Origin: Carallia brachiata
Lineage: Eukaryota > Streptophyta > Magnoliopsida > Malpighiales > Rhizophoraceae
Length of the DNA: 64,000 nucleotides
NCBI GenBank assembly: GCA_021464245.1
Contig: JADCRB010000155.1
Coordinates: 993,849-1,057,848 of the forward strand
Direction: 5' to 3'
This document shows positions 12,314 through 26,600 of this stretch, piece by piece. The notes below the pieces were generated by a model. That model did no database searches. It was not told the DNA's origin and saw nothing but the letters and a program-made list of their open reading frames with translations. Made by a program: the position numbers and the translations under genes. Every line of letters begins with the position of its first letter. Position 1 is the first letter of the stretch.

Positions 12314-15300
12314 CGTCGTTCCGGCCAACCTGGCGCTGTTACAGCAACAGAACGGCGGTGGCGGCCACCACAGCGCCAGTAAGCACCACCACCACCATCA
12401 CAGCCACAATGTGTGGTGGATGAGGTGGCGATCCCCTGCCACTAAGCAGCAGCAGCAGCAGCATCAGCAGCTGCAGCAGCGCCGGAAAGTCCCCTGGACG
12501 GTGGTGTGCGGGCTGATGCTGTTCGCTCTAGGCTTGATTTCGCTCTTCACCGGACACGTGGCCTCCGATCTTGAGTGGTACTCTCAGCGATTGGTCAAGC
12601 GCACTCTCTATTCCAGCCTGGTAAATTGTCTAGAAGCTTCTGATACTTAAAAAAAAAAAAAAAAAAAAAATTCTAGTTCTGAAAATGGACATGAAAATGA
12701 AACATTTTTTAAGTTTTTCTTTAATGTTTGACGTTGTTCAAAGCTCGTGTGTTGTAATAATCTGGTGCGAACGTTTGTAGGAAGGAAGCAGGCGTGAACC
12801 CATTGATATTTGGAAATCGAAATACTCGAAAGTGTTCTATGGATGCAGCGAAAGAGGCCGGAATTTCGGTCGTAAGTGAATTTTTTTTTTCTTACTTTAT
12901 TGGTTGTTTGGTTGTTTTAAAAGGGCGTTCGAGGCTCATTTGTTTTTCACAAAGAGGCTGTTTTGATTAGCTGCTGTTTGGTTAAATTTAATTTGCAGTA
13001 AATTAGCTGCTTCTGTTGTGAAGAAGAGCATTTAGTGTTCAGCATTAGTGTTTGTTTTGTTGCTTCACATAGGATGCGTAAAAGGGTTCTTTTGGAAATG
13101 TTCTTATGGTGGATTTATGTACTTTCGATGTTAGGATTTAGTCCCCCCCCCAAAAAAAAAAAAGAAAAAACCTGCATTTGTGTTGTTGTGATGCTATGAC
13201 TGGTTGACTGTATTTGCGATATTTAGTGACGTAATAGGAAACCAGTTTTTGTGTCAGATTAGCTGATGCTGCTTCAGTTTAAATCTTATGAAATCAATGT
13301 TTGAATCAAATTGGCTTATCAAAGCATCTTTGTTGGGATTGAGTTTCTCCTGTCATGCATCATTGATAACAGCTTAAGAAATGACAATTTATCATATTAA
13401 CATTGCAACCGTATATTCTTTTCTTCTTGGTAAGTTATGTATTTTCCAACTTCCAGCAAGATATTACGGATTTGTATATTGAACTTCCTAATTTTGCTGA
13501 TCTTTGCATCTAGCTGCCATACGTGAACAGTTGTCAAATGGGTATCTGCTTATAGCGGCAAGTGGAGGTCTGAACCAAGAAAGAACTGGAGTAAGTGAAA
13601 GCTTTGTACTTGTTAATTGCGTGTAGTATATGTCATATGTGCATATTTTGTTTGTTTGGACCAGGTAGCTTTGTCTTACTTGGTTAAACTACTGAAGGTT
13701 CATTGAGTTTGATGAGTTATTATTTTTGCATCAAACACGTATTTTTCTTCTCCAAAAAGTGGATACCCTTCTTTTCGTTTGAAACTGACAATTACATGTT
13801 GCCTTCAGATAACCGACGCTGTGGTTGTTGCGAGGATTCTTAATGCCACTCTGGTTGTACCAGAGTTGGATCACCATTCATATTGGAAAGATGATAGGTA
13901 AGTTTTAATATTTCTAATCCATTAAAAGTAATCTTTTCAGTCAGGAGGTCATGGCATTACTTAACGATTGCATTACATGGTCAATTTTGCAAGTAATGTC
14001 TTTTAATGGTACATTTCTTTGAAAGGTACATTTCTTTATGTGCAGTGACTTTGTCAACATCTTTGATGTTGATTGGTTCATTTCTTACCTTGCAAAAGAT
14101 GTGACAATTGTCAAAAGAGTTCCTGACAAAGTCATGCGATCAATGGAAAAGCCTCCATACACTATGCGTGTTCCAAGGAAGTCACCTCCTGATTATTATT
14201 TGGATCAAGTTCTGCCAGTACTATTGAGGAGACGTGTAAGGCAACCTTCTTAACTTGTCAATGCTTTTCTTCATATTTGATTGTCTTTTGTTAATGGACA
14301 TTGCTGTTACCCACCATTGGGTTGTTTCCTTGGAGTGCAAAGCTCTCGTGCCTCATTCATTTAGCAGGGATGTGGGGTTGAGTTTGTGAATGGTCCCTCT
14401 TAACCACTCCTACATCAAAACTGGAAACAGAAATCCTTTAGTTTTGATTTTTCATTCACATTCCCTCCATGTCATTTAGCACTAACCTTAAGGAATTAGA
14501 ATGACGATTTTATTCTAATCCCACCAGTCTCATCCATAACCAATCAAATTTGAGTGATTTGTAGGTTGCTTGCTACTAGGAAATTAACTATGGAATTTTG
14601 CAGGTTGTGCAATTAACAAAGTTTGATTATAGGCTTGCAAGTGACATTGATGAAGAGCTACAGAGGTTGCGCTGTCGGGTAAATTATCATGCGCTACGAT
14701 TTACTAAACCAATACAAGAAATTGGTCAAAGTCTTGTCATGAAGATGCGGAAGATGACCGAACGCTTTATTGCAATTCACTTGAGGTCTGTCCATAGTTC
14801 TTAATTACTAAATGACTTTTTTTTTTTTTGAAATGCAGTTAGCATGTAAAATAATGTCAGGCTTTAATAAAGGAACTGTGTGTGTGCTGATGGCAAAGAG
14901 AGAGGAGGAGAAAGAAGGGAAAAAAGTGTGTCCCAGTGTGTGACAGCAACTTATTTGTATGAAATACAACAGTTGTAGTCTGGAGGATGAGTGATGGATC
15001 CCAATGTGGAGGTTTTGAGGTTCAAGTTCCATTTGGCATTGGCTCGCCTTCCTATAGGATAGCCCTGGCCCTATATATTTGATTATAAATATATTCCTAT
15101 TTTGTCGGATCTAGCTCTGATCTCCAAAGATAGTTGACTTGAGAAGCTAGTGATGAGAACATGGACAACATTCCAATTTCTCTTGCATTCTCTCAGCATT
15201 TGTTGATTGCATCACAATAGTCAAATTGCCAATCCACTATAATTTATCAAGTGCTCCAGTTCCATTGCTAGTATCTTTGGGAAAAGATTCTGTTAGAATT

Positions 15301-16640
15301 TTATGCTGCTTGCATTTTCTTGAGCCATGCATTTGAATTTATGGCTGATATTCTGTGTAAATGTGGATAACCATCTTTCAATTTCAGGTTTGAACCTGAT
15401 ATGCTAGCATTTTCTGGCTGTTACTTTGGCGGGGGTGAAAAGGAGAGGCTCGAGCTTGCTGAAATAAGAAAAAGATGGGAAACATTACCTGTGAGATTAC
15501 TGCTAAGCTTTAACTCCCTTCGTTGTCAAAATTAATTTCACGTGTATCAGAACTCTTGATAAAATATGCAGTCTGTTTTGCATGTCACAAGTTGCAATTA
15601 CCTAGAAAAACTGCAATTATACCTCTTATGATGCCTTCTGATTATTCTTTTATTGATATACCGTGCTCTAACAGATATTTGTACTCCTTTTCATGCATCA
15701 GGACTTAAGTGCCGAGGGAGAGCGAGCAAGAGGGAAGTGTCCACTTACTCCTCACGAAGTGGGATTGATGTTGCGTGCCCTTGGTTTTTCCAATGACACA
15801 TACGTCTATATTGCATCTGGAGAAATATATGGTGGAGATGCGACTTTGCAACCCCTTAGGGAACTCTTCCCAAATTTTTACACAAAGGAGATGCTTGCTA
15901 ATCGAGAACTAAAACCGTTTCTTCCATTCTCCTCTCGTCTAGCAGCAATTGACTACATTGTTTGTGATGAGAGTGATGTCTTTGTCACAAACAACAATGG
16001 AAACATGGCCAAGATTCTTGCTGGCCGAAGGTAAGAACGTGATTTGTTTTCCCCCCCTTTTTTTTTTCCTTAAATTGATGAAAAACTTGCTTGAATAATA
16101 ATATAAATGGACTTCTTCATGGGTTAATCATAACTAGTTTGTTTATTTCACCTATTATCTGGCCATGTTCTCCTGGAAAATTGTTCTTTAACTAGTTGTT
16201 TTTTTTTTCCACATAATGACCAAAGGAGGTACTCGGGGCATAAGAGGACCATCAGACCAAATGCAAGAAAGCTCAGTCCGCTGTTTATGGCAAGGTATCA
16301 AATGGACTGGCACACATTTGCCAAGAAGGTGAAAGCATTCCAGAGGGGATTTATGGGAGAGCCAGATGAAGTGAAACCTGGACGAGGCGAGTTTCATGAA
16401 TATCCATCTACTTGCATATGTGAGAAACCATTCAGCAATGAAGCAACTGGCAATGAACGAGAGCGCATGTCGCACAAGGTTCCCACGAACTCCTTTGATC
16501 CGATGAACTCCAAGGCAAGAGGACAATACAAGTATTTTGCAGAACGTCTCGGCAAGAAAAGCCTTGATAATTTGAAGAGGGCTACACAAGATCCAGTATA
16601 TTTAAAGGACACTGATGAGGAGGAAATTTTTCCAGACTAG
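12285..16640 (+). CDS. O-fucosyltransferase family protein (GDP-fucose protein O-fucosyltransferase domain)
   Basis: Nine exons: 12285-12620, 12781-12871, 13514-13590, 13809-13897, 14046-14235, 14604-14785, 15388-15490, 15702-16030 and 16226-16640, giving 603 aa; all junctions are GT..AG and keep frame. The protein is a predicted type II Golgi membrane protein: a cytosolic tail with six consecutive His (residues 34-39) and a Gln-rich run (55-65), one membrane segment at about 70-90 (WTVVCGLMLFALGLISLF), then a lumenal domain. Family motifs follow in order: AASGGLNQERTGITDAVVVA near the start of the domain, AIHLRFEPDMLAFSGC (the conserved HLRFE..D block), and YIASGEIYGG and FVTNNNGNMAKILAGRR near the C-terminal substrate-binding region. 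Known members transfer fucose or related sugars to glycans or proteins; the substrate here is unknown. It converges on the Agenet gene. Confidence 0.93.
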
Positions 16641-17608
16641 AGTGGCAAAATAATTGAGATGGCCCAGTATGCGTGAAGGGCGGAAGTTACCATGCATATG
16701 ACGGTTATCTGGCGATTCTAACCATGCAATATGACAGACTTTTGATGCTCCCACTTCACGCCCTTCCCTACCAGGCATTCAAATTGATGCCTCTTTCTCA
16801 TTGTAATATCCTGGTTCATTGCATGGGCTGCGAACATATGGGATCTATGTACAGGACACGGAATCTTTTCTTTTTGGATGGTGTAGACAGGGAACTTCGA
16901 TGAGTAATGAGTTGCAATTGTTCATAAATCGTTACTCTCTGTAGATTTGCAAAACAAAGGTGTAACCATTTTAGTTGCCAGTTAAATTATTTAAAGTTAT
17001 TACTTTTTCTGCAAACTCTAAATACTGCACGTGAAAACTTTGTTCCCAATCAATGCAGAAAGGCCTATGCTCCGGCTATGAAAATGTTGGAAGGTTTTAG
17101 ACCCAAGGGAAGTGAGTTGCACCAGATCAGTGCAGATGCTTCTGGGGGATATTATAGAGTTTAAGTCTAATTCAGTTGTCTCAATTGGCAACCAGCGCCG
17201 TGTCAAAATATGATTATACCAATAGCACAAACTAAAAAACTCGAGTACCTCAACCAAAGGAAGCTTATTGATGTTGAGACGGTTCCCCGTTAACAATGCC
17301 AATTTAGAAACGAAATTGAAAAAGGGTGTACACAAGACTGGTGATCATGCACAAAGCCTCCTGCAATTTAAAACCTAGCTACAAGGAGAATTTCCCATAT
17401 ACAACCTAGGAAATCAAATTGTAATCGCGCATAAAACTACAATTGGTATGAACATATACCAGCTACATCTCATAATTAAATCTAAGGAAGCAAGAATTTC
17501 CATTCCTAGCTATCTCCCCCACATAAATATGAACAAAAACTACTCTGGAGTGGCCTCTTCCACCAACCGTCGAGCTTGGTTCTACTGGATAATCCATCAT
17601 ATCTCCTT
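16641..17608. other. Convergent 3' flanks of two genes
   Basis: Just under 1 kb separates the stop codon of the plus-strand O-fucosyltransferase gene from that of the minus-strand Agenet gene. It should hold both 3' untranslated regions; the two transcripts may overlap. I see no additional coding exon. Confidence 0.6.
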
Positions 17609-20600
17609 TCAATCATGTTTATTCGCTGCTGAAATGAAACAGTTAAAGAATGGTGTACAATGAACATGTGCAGAAAGGCTAGAAAAGCAGCATCAATCAG
17701 GCAAACATCTAAGGTGAATTTGGAGAACTGAGAACATTACCTCTGGAACCAGTCCTACTTTTGTGAGTTTTATCATGAGAAACGGAAGGAATTTTTGAGA
17801 CCATCAATGAACTTTGCAGCCCTTCTAACAGCTGTGAAAAAACAAGAATAAACTCTTTAGAGTAGTAAATTCAAATTCTAAGGGCATGAAAAAAAATGCA
17901 TTTGATGGGGAACAAAATCCCTACACTAATTACTATCAGATTAAAAAAAGGACAAAATAAGGTACCTCCTTCCCAAAATAATCCTCCCCCCACACCTCCC
18001 CCCAAAAAAAAATACCAAAAAAGAAAAAGAAAAAAGGAGCACTATGCCCTTTTGGGAGTTGCTGGACTTGTGAAAGTCAAGGGAAATCATGCAAACAACA
18101 ATTATGTTTTACGGGGAAAGTATCACCAGCAGATGGCCAATAAAGAAACAAGGATAGATAAGCATGAGTGAGGGCAGGGGCAGAGGAAAACAATCATAGT
18201 TGCATTCGGATGAAAAATTGGTTCTTAGAAACCTATTTCAGAAAGATAAATTATGGTTTCAAAAAGAAATTTACAATTTGACTTTATGTGTAATCCAAGC
18301 TCAAACTTACTCTAGAAGTTGGTTGAATTCTGCGGTTAGATCTACGAGGCTCCACAACATCAGAGGTTGATTTTGCAGAATTGCCACCGAAAACTTTGCC
18401 CTCCTCAATTTTACCCAACTTTCTGCCAGCAGGTGCAAGTTTTCCTTTACTTACCCGTTCAGCTTTAGTATTTGAAGTTGACAATTTCTTAGATGACAGA
18501 GAATCTGATGGCAGAGACAATGAAGAAAATAAGACAGGGCCCTCTGCTCCTCCCTCTGAGCTAGAAAAAGATTGGAATTCCATCAAGTTATGTTTCTCAG
18601 ATGTCTCTTCCGCACGGCTCACAGAACCTTTGGTCTTTGGATCATGGTCTATATTAGCCACTTCAGTACCAGCAGAAACTTCAGCACCTAATAAGTTCTC
18701 CTTCTGAGAAATTGAACTACCAGAAATATTTTGCTGTTTTCCAGACTTGACAACCCTAGGCTTAGATATTGGTCGTTTTTCATTTGTTTCAGCTTTCAAA
18801 GTATTTTTCCATCCCTGAGTTCCTGATACTTGAGACATTGTATATTTAGCAAGCTTAGCAGGATCTTTTGCTTCATTAGTTTTACCACTTCGATCTGCAA
18901 CATAATGCTTGCTTACTTCCATGAATTTTCTCTTCTTTCCAGGTTTAGGTACGCCAAAAATTACTCTCGATCCTTCCTTTGGCAACCCAGTTCGCGTCAT
19001 TCTGAGTCTATCAGGCCTACTCTCATCTCTGGTGTTCTTTCCAACGTTGAATGCCTTTTCATCAGCAGCTATTGCAAGTAATGTTGGTTCACTAGGTTTA
19101 TCAGGTTCTATAGCATCAACACTATTTAGCATCTTATCCTTCCCCTTGGCCTCCATTGCAGGGCTCTGCAACCTTGGTCGCTTCTCTCGTGGTGTATCAC
19201 CCTGGACATCAATTTAGAAGTAAGTGTCGTGGCACACAAGGAAAATTCAAGATCAGGAATCAAATTAAGGGAGGGGAATGACATGTTTCTCTTTCTGCTC
19301 ATTCATTTGTGAATGTGTGCGTTCACGTGTCACCCAGCTGGGGGAAGGGGGGAACTGAAAAAAGGAAGCAAGTAAGCACCCCGTGAGTTGCGTGACTACT
19401 CTCTTGGGAAGTTGACCACTCAATCCATTCCCCATCTCTCCATACAAGCGAGGATCTAAGATGCCAGGCTCTAATTATGGATGTTTCACCTCGAGCTGCA
19501 AGCAAAGTTCTACAAATCAAACTTGTGAAACAACTCTTACAAAACCTAGTTGTCGATTAGGCTACCCATCTCAAGCATACCTGGAAAGTGGACAGTAAAC
19601 ATAGTCTCATCTTTCTTGCTCTTTTCAGTGATAACTCCTTCCCGCCAGCTGGAAAACAAACAAAAACAAGCAGTACACAGATGCTGATAAAGTTCTCAAA
19701 ATACAAATGAACAATGAAAAGAAAAGGTTCATCTTCAAGATTGAGGACAAAGGACATCAATAATAAGCTACTTCTTACAATCAAATACAAAAATCTTAAA
19801 GAAAATATTTGAATCTAACATACTGAGCACCTTTGCTCAGCATACAATTATATCCAGAAAAGGCACACCATACACTTTACATAAATTAACAGAGAGATCC
19901 TCCCAATATTTCAAAGAAATACATCAGGTGTTCTAGCATTCTCTCCACAAGAACATCTTACCAAGCCAAGAATGAATTTATGGTGCAATGCTTTAGTTTC
20001 GCTGGAACAGAAGTTGCCCTAGTAGTTATTATAAGTGTGCCTCCTACCATTCTTGCTTCCAAGTGTGAAACCAGGTGAACCATAGTGTGCAGGCCAGTCA
20101 TTCGTAGTTCAAAACTATCAATAAATGGGAATAAGACCTATGCCTACTCCAGCCTAGGGATGGTGGCTTTCTGGAAAGTCCATTCCCAACATGCTCTTAC
20201 AAACAAAAATTAGGATGCAGAATACATTCCAAGACTTCAATTAGAAATCTCTCAAAGAATTATTGTTGTTATACGTGATTAAGATATCATAGTCTTCGAA
20301 GAATTGTTGCTACGCGCTTACAGAATGGCATCCAGTTATAACCTGTAATAGCTTTTATCTTGTTATAAGGAGCATACTCGTCAATGCTATTCATTTCCCA
20401 TCCCATATTCTCAAGTCAGATGGTGTATCAAAACTAGACCATAGGACTATGCATACCTATGTTGTATCCATGCATCAACTCTATCACCAACAGACCAAAT
20501 ATAGTCCTTCATGGCAGCTCTGCGTCTCTTCCTTGTTTCTTCAAATGGCGCTGCAGCAACAAGACGAGCAATGCGAATTTTGGGTGCTGCATCCCCTTCG

Positions 20601-23600
20601 CCACTTAGTGCCACCCACTCCTTTAACTTCTCCATGCCTGGCCAAAAAAATAAAAAAATGCATAATAACTGCATTAAATGGACAAGACACTACTCTTGAT
20701 GTAGTAAATCCAATAGGGAGATCATCTCTAAGACACAAGGTTGTGCATATTAGCAGCACATGAAAGCAATGATTGTGCAAATTAAAGGAATGTGCGGGCT
20801 AGCCCAACTGATGTTGAGCATGAAAAATTCAAAGATTCAGCCTACCACAACAAAGTGACCCTCAGTTATCTGCTAAAATATCCTGGATCTCCAATTACCT
20901 TAATTACAGATACATACCCCACAAAGTTTTCTGCTCAATTATCCTGGATTATATCAGATCATATCGCTTCATTAAAAATACATCTTTATCCCACAAAGAC
21001 AAGACATTCACAAACAGATACATAATTATAGCTCTCTGCCTATCTGACAAGCAATTCATTCTTCAGCATCACATTCAGACAAGAATGTCAAAATGGAAAT
21101 AGTGTTCCTTGAGGCATCATACATTTGCTTAGTACCAATATGTCACAACGACAAGGAAGGAAATGCATGTATTTTCCAAGTCTTCTTAATTGATTGGTGT
21201 CAGCATCCATTCAATTCTTAAAACATAGCTTACCTTCACCAGTTGTCAGTTCATCATAGATGACATAAGCTTTCCCATCCTTCATGCTCAAAACATTGGC
21301 TAAGAACCATGCAGGTTTAAATCCATTCCCATCTTTGAAAACCTAGGAAGAACACATTGTTACATCAGAAACGGAAAATGGAAAATAAGGGAAGAAAAAA
21401 ACACGAAAGAACATAAAGTTTCAAACACTAATGGATGTTAACATCCAGCTTAGAGTATGGCGTTTAGAAAGGCAGAAGAAGCATTCACAAATTTAGCTTC
21501 AAACTTCAGTAATGAAAATTAATGTTGAAACTCCCAAACCTCAACACGGGAACCCTCCTTGATGTTATCTCCTTTAACAGTCTCCTCTGCCTTTCCATAT
21601 TCAATTTGAGAGGAGGAAGATCTTAGCCCATTCTCAGGTTCTTGAACCACACCAATGGTCTTAGCCAAATTAGAAGCTTTCCTGCCCTTTTTCCCTCTAG
21701 CATACTTTGCACCAGTTGCGCCAGAACCTGAGATGACATCTACCAATCTCACATCATCCTCACAGGGTGTCTCTCTGGGAGGTGACCTCACAAAATTTGT
21801 ACCATGTACTTCCTTCTTTTTTGATGGATCCTGCCTGGAAGAAATATCTGGACCTCCTCCAGCTGTACTAATATTTAAATTTTCGATCTCAACATCATTT
21901 GATTTGGAGAACTGTACAGAAGTTACTTGAGTTACATTCAGATGACACTCTGGAGCAGCTGTTACAACCTCATTCAATGACAGACGGTCCCCCATGGCAA
22001 CTATTTTTCCAGCTTGAGAAACAGCCTCCGCAGCCAGCTCAGCAGCTTTGACAATAGCATCCATATTTTCGGCTTGTTTCGATGCAGCTGAAGTGGCTTC
22101 AACCCTCCTCATAGCAGCCTCCCTTGCAGCCAGAATGATAGAACTAGAATTGTTTGTTCCATCATCGCCCTTCAAAATGGATGCAGGAGTAGCCTTTCCC
22201 AGATTTTTTGTGCCATCTGCAAATGCAATTGAATAGCTTTGGCCAGGACTACTGTGACCACCAGAAATGACTGCTTCATCAGCCATTAGTTTTGCTTGCA
22301 ATGCAGCATTTGAGGCAACATTGGCAGCTGCCGCTGCAGCCTTTGCAACAGCAGCTGCAGCAGCTACTGCAATAGCTGCGGATGCCAATTTGTTTTCAAC
22401 ATCTGGCAACAGGCCAGATTTTCTCTGTTTATCCAACTGATTCCACATTTCCTGACTGTGACTAACAGCAGCAGCCGCCAAAGCAGCAGCACCCTCTGCC
22501 TGCACCCTAGCCTCTTTTACTTTAGCGAGGGTCTCCTCCGATAAAGTAGCCCTTCCCTCTGCATTCTGGTCCCCCATTCTAAGATCACCAGACATAGAAG
22601 ATAAAGATGAAACGACTTTCTCGATAGGGGCTTTAGTAACCAAGCTAACAGGAGTGCTTATAGCAATAGAAGTGGACAAATTACTTCCAGCGGCAGAAGC
22701 AGATCCCACATCGACATGAAGTTGAGGATGCAAAGCATCCTGGCCAGAACCCTCAGGAACTGAAGTCTTTTTTCTTTTCCTAGGCTTGAGAACAGAAGAG
22801 GGTCGATCAGATGCTGCCATCATCTTTCCAACATCAGGCGCAAGAGATATCCCCGCAAAAAAACCGGAAGAAGCACCGGATGGCAATGCAGTACCATGCT
22901 TCACACCAGAGGAATACGGTACAGATGATTCCTTTATAGGTGTTAATTGAACAGTCTCTGTGGTAGGTAATTTCACAGAGAGACGACCACTTGCATCAAG
23001 AGTGGAATTTTGTGAAGAACCAGCCCAGGGACCACAAAAGGGGGACTGAGATATCCAAGAAGGGGTCTGTGCCACAGAGCTTCTTACTGGTGGAGTTTGG
23101 TGGGAAGGCAAAGGAGAAAGTGAACGCTGATAGTCCATAAGAGGACCCCTTGGCAAGCCACTTGACTGCAAGATGTCAGCAGAAGGCGTAGGAAAACTCC
23201 AAAGTGGGGAAGAAAGGGGTACAACAGGGTTCATGATTGCTGAAGTAGCCTTGCTGCCAACTCGACCAATAGATGGGGAGACAGCTTTGCTGTGGGGTGC
23301 ACTTTGTTTACTTGCTTGCTCAGGGGCCCTAGCACCTGCCGGATGTCAAGTCTTAAAACTTAGTAACTCAATCAACAAAAATACAATTCTGAAGATCGAA
23401 GGGGATACCTGAACGTGACTGCAAAGGGGTTTCTGGCGTGACTAGATGAGATTTTTGGCCATGAAGCCTCTCTATGCATGAACGCCAGGCATTCTCCCAC
23501 ATGCTCCTACCGCCATCTACAAGCACATGATGTTAAAACATAAAGATATACTTCAGCGCTGATGAAAACAGGCTAGACCTAAATAAAATAAAATTTAAAA

Positions 23601-26600
23601 AAAAAAAAAAGAAAAAAGAACAGTAACCAAGTCCTCCAAATGCTGATATCATGTATGCTTCGTCGGGTGCTGTCCCTTGACTGCAGGAAGGATTCGAATC
23701 ACAAATAACAGTTAGATATAAATAATATATTACATAAGAGGCATATACAAAAGCATTCTAGAACAGGACCCACATCAAAGCTCCATAAACAAAGATCTGA
23801 GCACGCAATTGCACTTGTTGTAGGTCTGTGAAAGGTTGTTGAAACATTGCTGATGAAGCTGCTGAAAAATTTAAATCCGGCAGACTAGATGTAGATGCAG
23901 CGAGAACAAATGGTTTGATGCCACTGGAATTCACATGCCCAAAGCGCTGCATTTCTGTGGGCTGCACTGGTTGGGAACTCCCAGGTGGGCCCAGAGAGAC
24001 ATTGGTCACTTTTTCTCCTCTATCTAATCTCATAGAAGCTGTTTCTTTCACTGGATTCACCTTTTTAGAAGATCCCTTTACAGTTGCTCTACCGGATGAT
24101 CGCCTTGATTTCCTTTCAGTACTATTAGAACCACTACGCACAATGGCTCTATCTGATACCTTTGTCCTTTCATGAGAAAGTTCTTGAGCAACCTTGGTCT
24201 CCAATAGGCCTAAGCCAGAAGTTGAAGGGGATCCATCCAGCACCTTTATAAATAAAATGACAACCTCATAAGAATTTATTGTTCACCGTGACACAAATTA
24301 TTACATACTTTCTGACAAACAGGATATGAAGAAAATGAAAAAAAGCTGCATTTTCTCTTGCAAGTACAAATTTCATCTTTCGCCAACATTTTTCATTTAC
24401 ATTGTCCAATTTATTCTATGTAGGAAATGTAGAAATTGTGTTCCACTTAAAAAACTTAAAACTGTTTGAAGAAGCATGTTCTATCAAATTTAGAAAAATA
24501 GAAAAATACCACTTCACCTTCCTTTTTTTTGAAATAAAATGGCTGGAGAACTACAAAGAATGGCTTCAAAGAATTGTTTCGAGTTGGCAATATTAACAGA
24601 GTTATAAAAAAGCAGGCACTTGTTTAACAGATGCTAAACACAGTTTCCAGCATCTTTCAGATTTTCCCATGAAAATTTTCCAGAAAACCTAAAACTCTCA
24701 ACACAATTGGACACTACAAAGACATTATTTTCAGAGTAAGAAAGGTTGTAATATACTAAATGAAACAGAATATACCGGGGACACTTTGCTTGCTTGAATG
24801 GTAGAAACAGGCTTCCATGTCTTTTCTGGTTCTGTCTGGGACATACCTGCCACAGGACTGACATCAAACGTAAAACTCTTCTCATCTCTGGAGGAATCAT
24901 TTAACTTTGGATCCCCTGGAACAGATGAAACTTTGCTGGCATCACCATCATTAACATCAGGCAATACTTTCCCTTCCTTGTTACTTTCTTCATGTGGAAG
25001 TTCAGTGGGTCTGATGACTGTAGGAGAAACAATAACTGGCCTATCTTGATTAGCAAAACTTCCTCCCGCTTCTAGCAAAAAGGAAAAGAAAAAAATCCTA
25101 CAAATTCAGTACTCACAAGACTAACGGACACAAATGAGTTTTGGAAATAATTAAAACAGGTGTGCAAATTAGCTAGCCAAGCAGAAGTTAAAATCAATGT
25201 TAATGAACAATATATGTAAAGTGCTTACGGTTTACAAGTGGAACAATAATCTGCTTGTTTGTATCTCCACACACTGTGATGGCTTCATTTTCCACTTGGT
25301 GTTTTTGAATAGTACCCTGACCAGACTCCTCAATGGCTGAAGGCCCAGGGGCTCCGGGTATCCCATCATTGTTCACAGTTAATTCTGAATTTATTTAAAA
25401 ATAAGCATACAATAAAATGGCACAGATTCCAGCAATCCACAACATGACAAACAACAGTAAACATGTCTCTAGAAGCTCTAGTACATTGAAAATTCTGAAA
25501 TTAGCAAGCAACATTGCAAGTACATATATTCCTCTCCGCCCTTTGCTCGAAAACGCAATTCCCATGTTCACAGCTAGTTAGAGCAATAAGCATAAGGTAA
25601 GAGGAAATTAGCAGCAAGCCACAACCACAATATATACAATAACAGTAAGTTCAAGCCAAAAAAAAATGGTCAGAATCAGATCAAAGAAATAAGATGTCAT
25701 GAAGGCTAGGGAGCCGAAGATTACCATGGTAGCATTCAAAATTTTTAAAAAGCAACAAAAGCTAGAACAGACAGATATGGCACTAGAAAACACAGACATG
25801 ACAAATTGTAATACTGCCTCAGATGCAAAGAGTTATATATAGCATATTCTAAGACTAACAAAATCCAAATATTCAATAGTTCTCATTGTTGCAGAGATAA
25901 CAAATGCTGACCTGAAAGTTTTGGGGATTCCTTTTCATCAATATCTTTTACCAGTGATATAACAGGATCTTTATTGTTTGCAGTCGAATCACTAAAAGCT
26001 GGAGACTCTCTTATCTCCTTAGTGCTCTCTTGGCTGTCCTTGTTATTCAGTGCCATTTGCACTTCACCATGGCTTTCTGTTTTACAGCCATCCGGAGTTA
26101 ATTGAGCCTGATCAGCTGATTTGCATACAATCTTTCTTGAAAGAACTTTCTCACAATCAAAGGCGGGATCCTGTCCACTATCCAGTTGAGTAGACATCTT
26201 CAAATCTAAGATGCTTGCTTTTGAAGAAATCATGCCCTCATTATCTTTGCATCTCTCTGAATGAGCTAATGCAACCAAAGGTGTAGTTGACAACACAACA
26301 TCCCCGTGATCAACAACAGCACCTGGGATGACACCACCCCTTGCAGAAACTGCAAAATCAGTTGCAGTATCTCCAGAAATTGTCAGCAGTCAGGATACAT
26401 TAAAAGAAATAAAACATGGAAATAAAGAGAATCTTTAGAATTAAAGCTTATGATTTGATTGAGAGAACATGCACCTGTTTCATTTCCAGCAGCAGTATCA
26501 GATTGCAACTCTGAATCTATCAACTTAGTTTCTGCACCACCAACATCAGAAGCCATATTACTGTTATCTGGGCACGACTCTGCACTTTCCTTTTCCTTGA

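Noticed and set aside
16188..16589. 133-codon minus-strand frame
   Set aside because: It is the shadow of the last O-fucosyltransferase exon.
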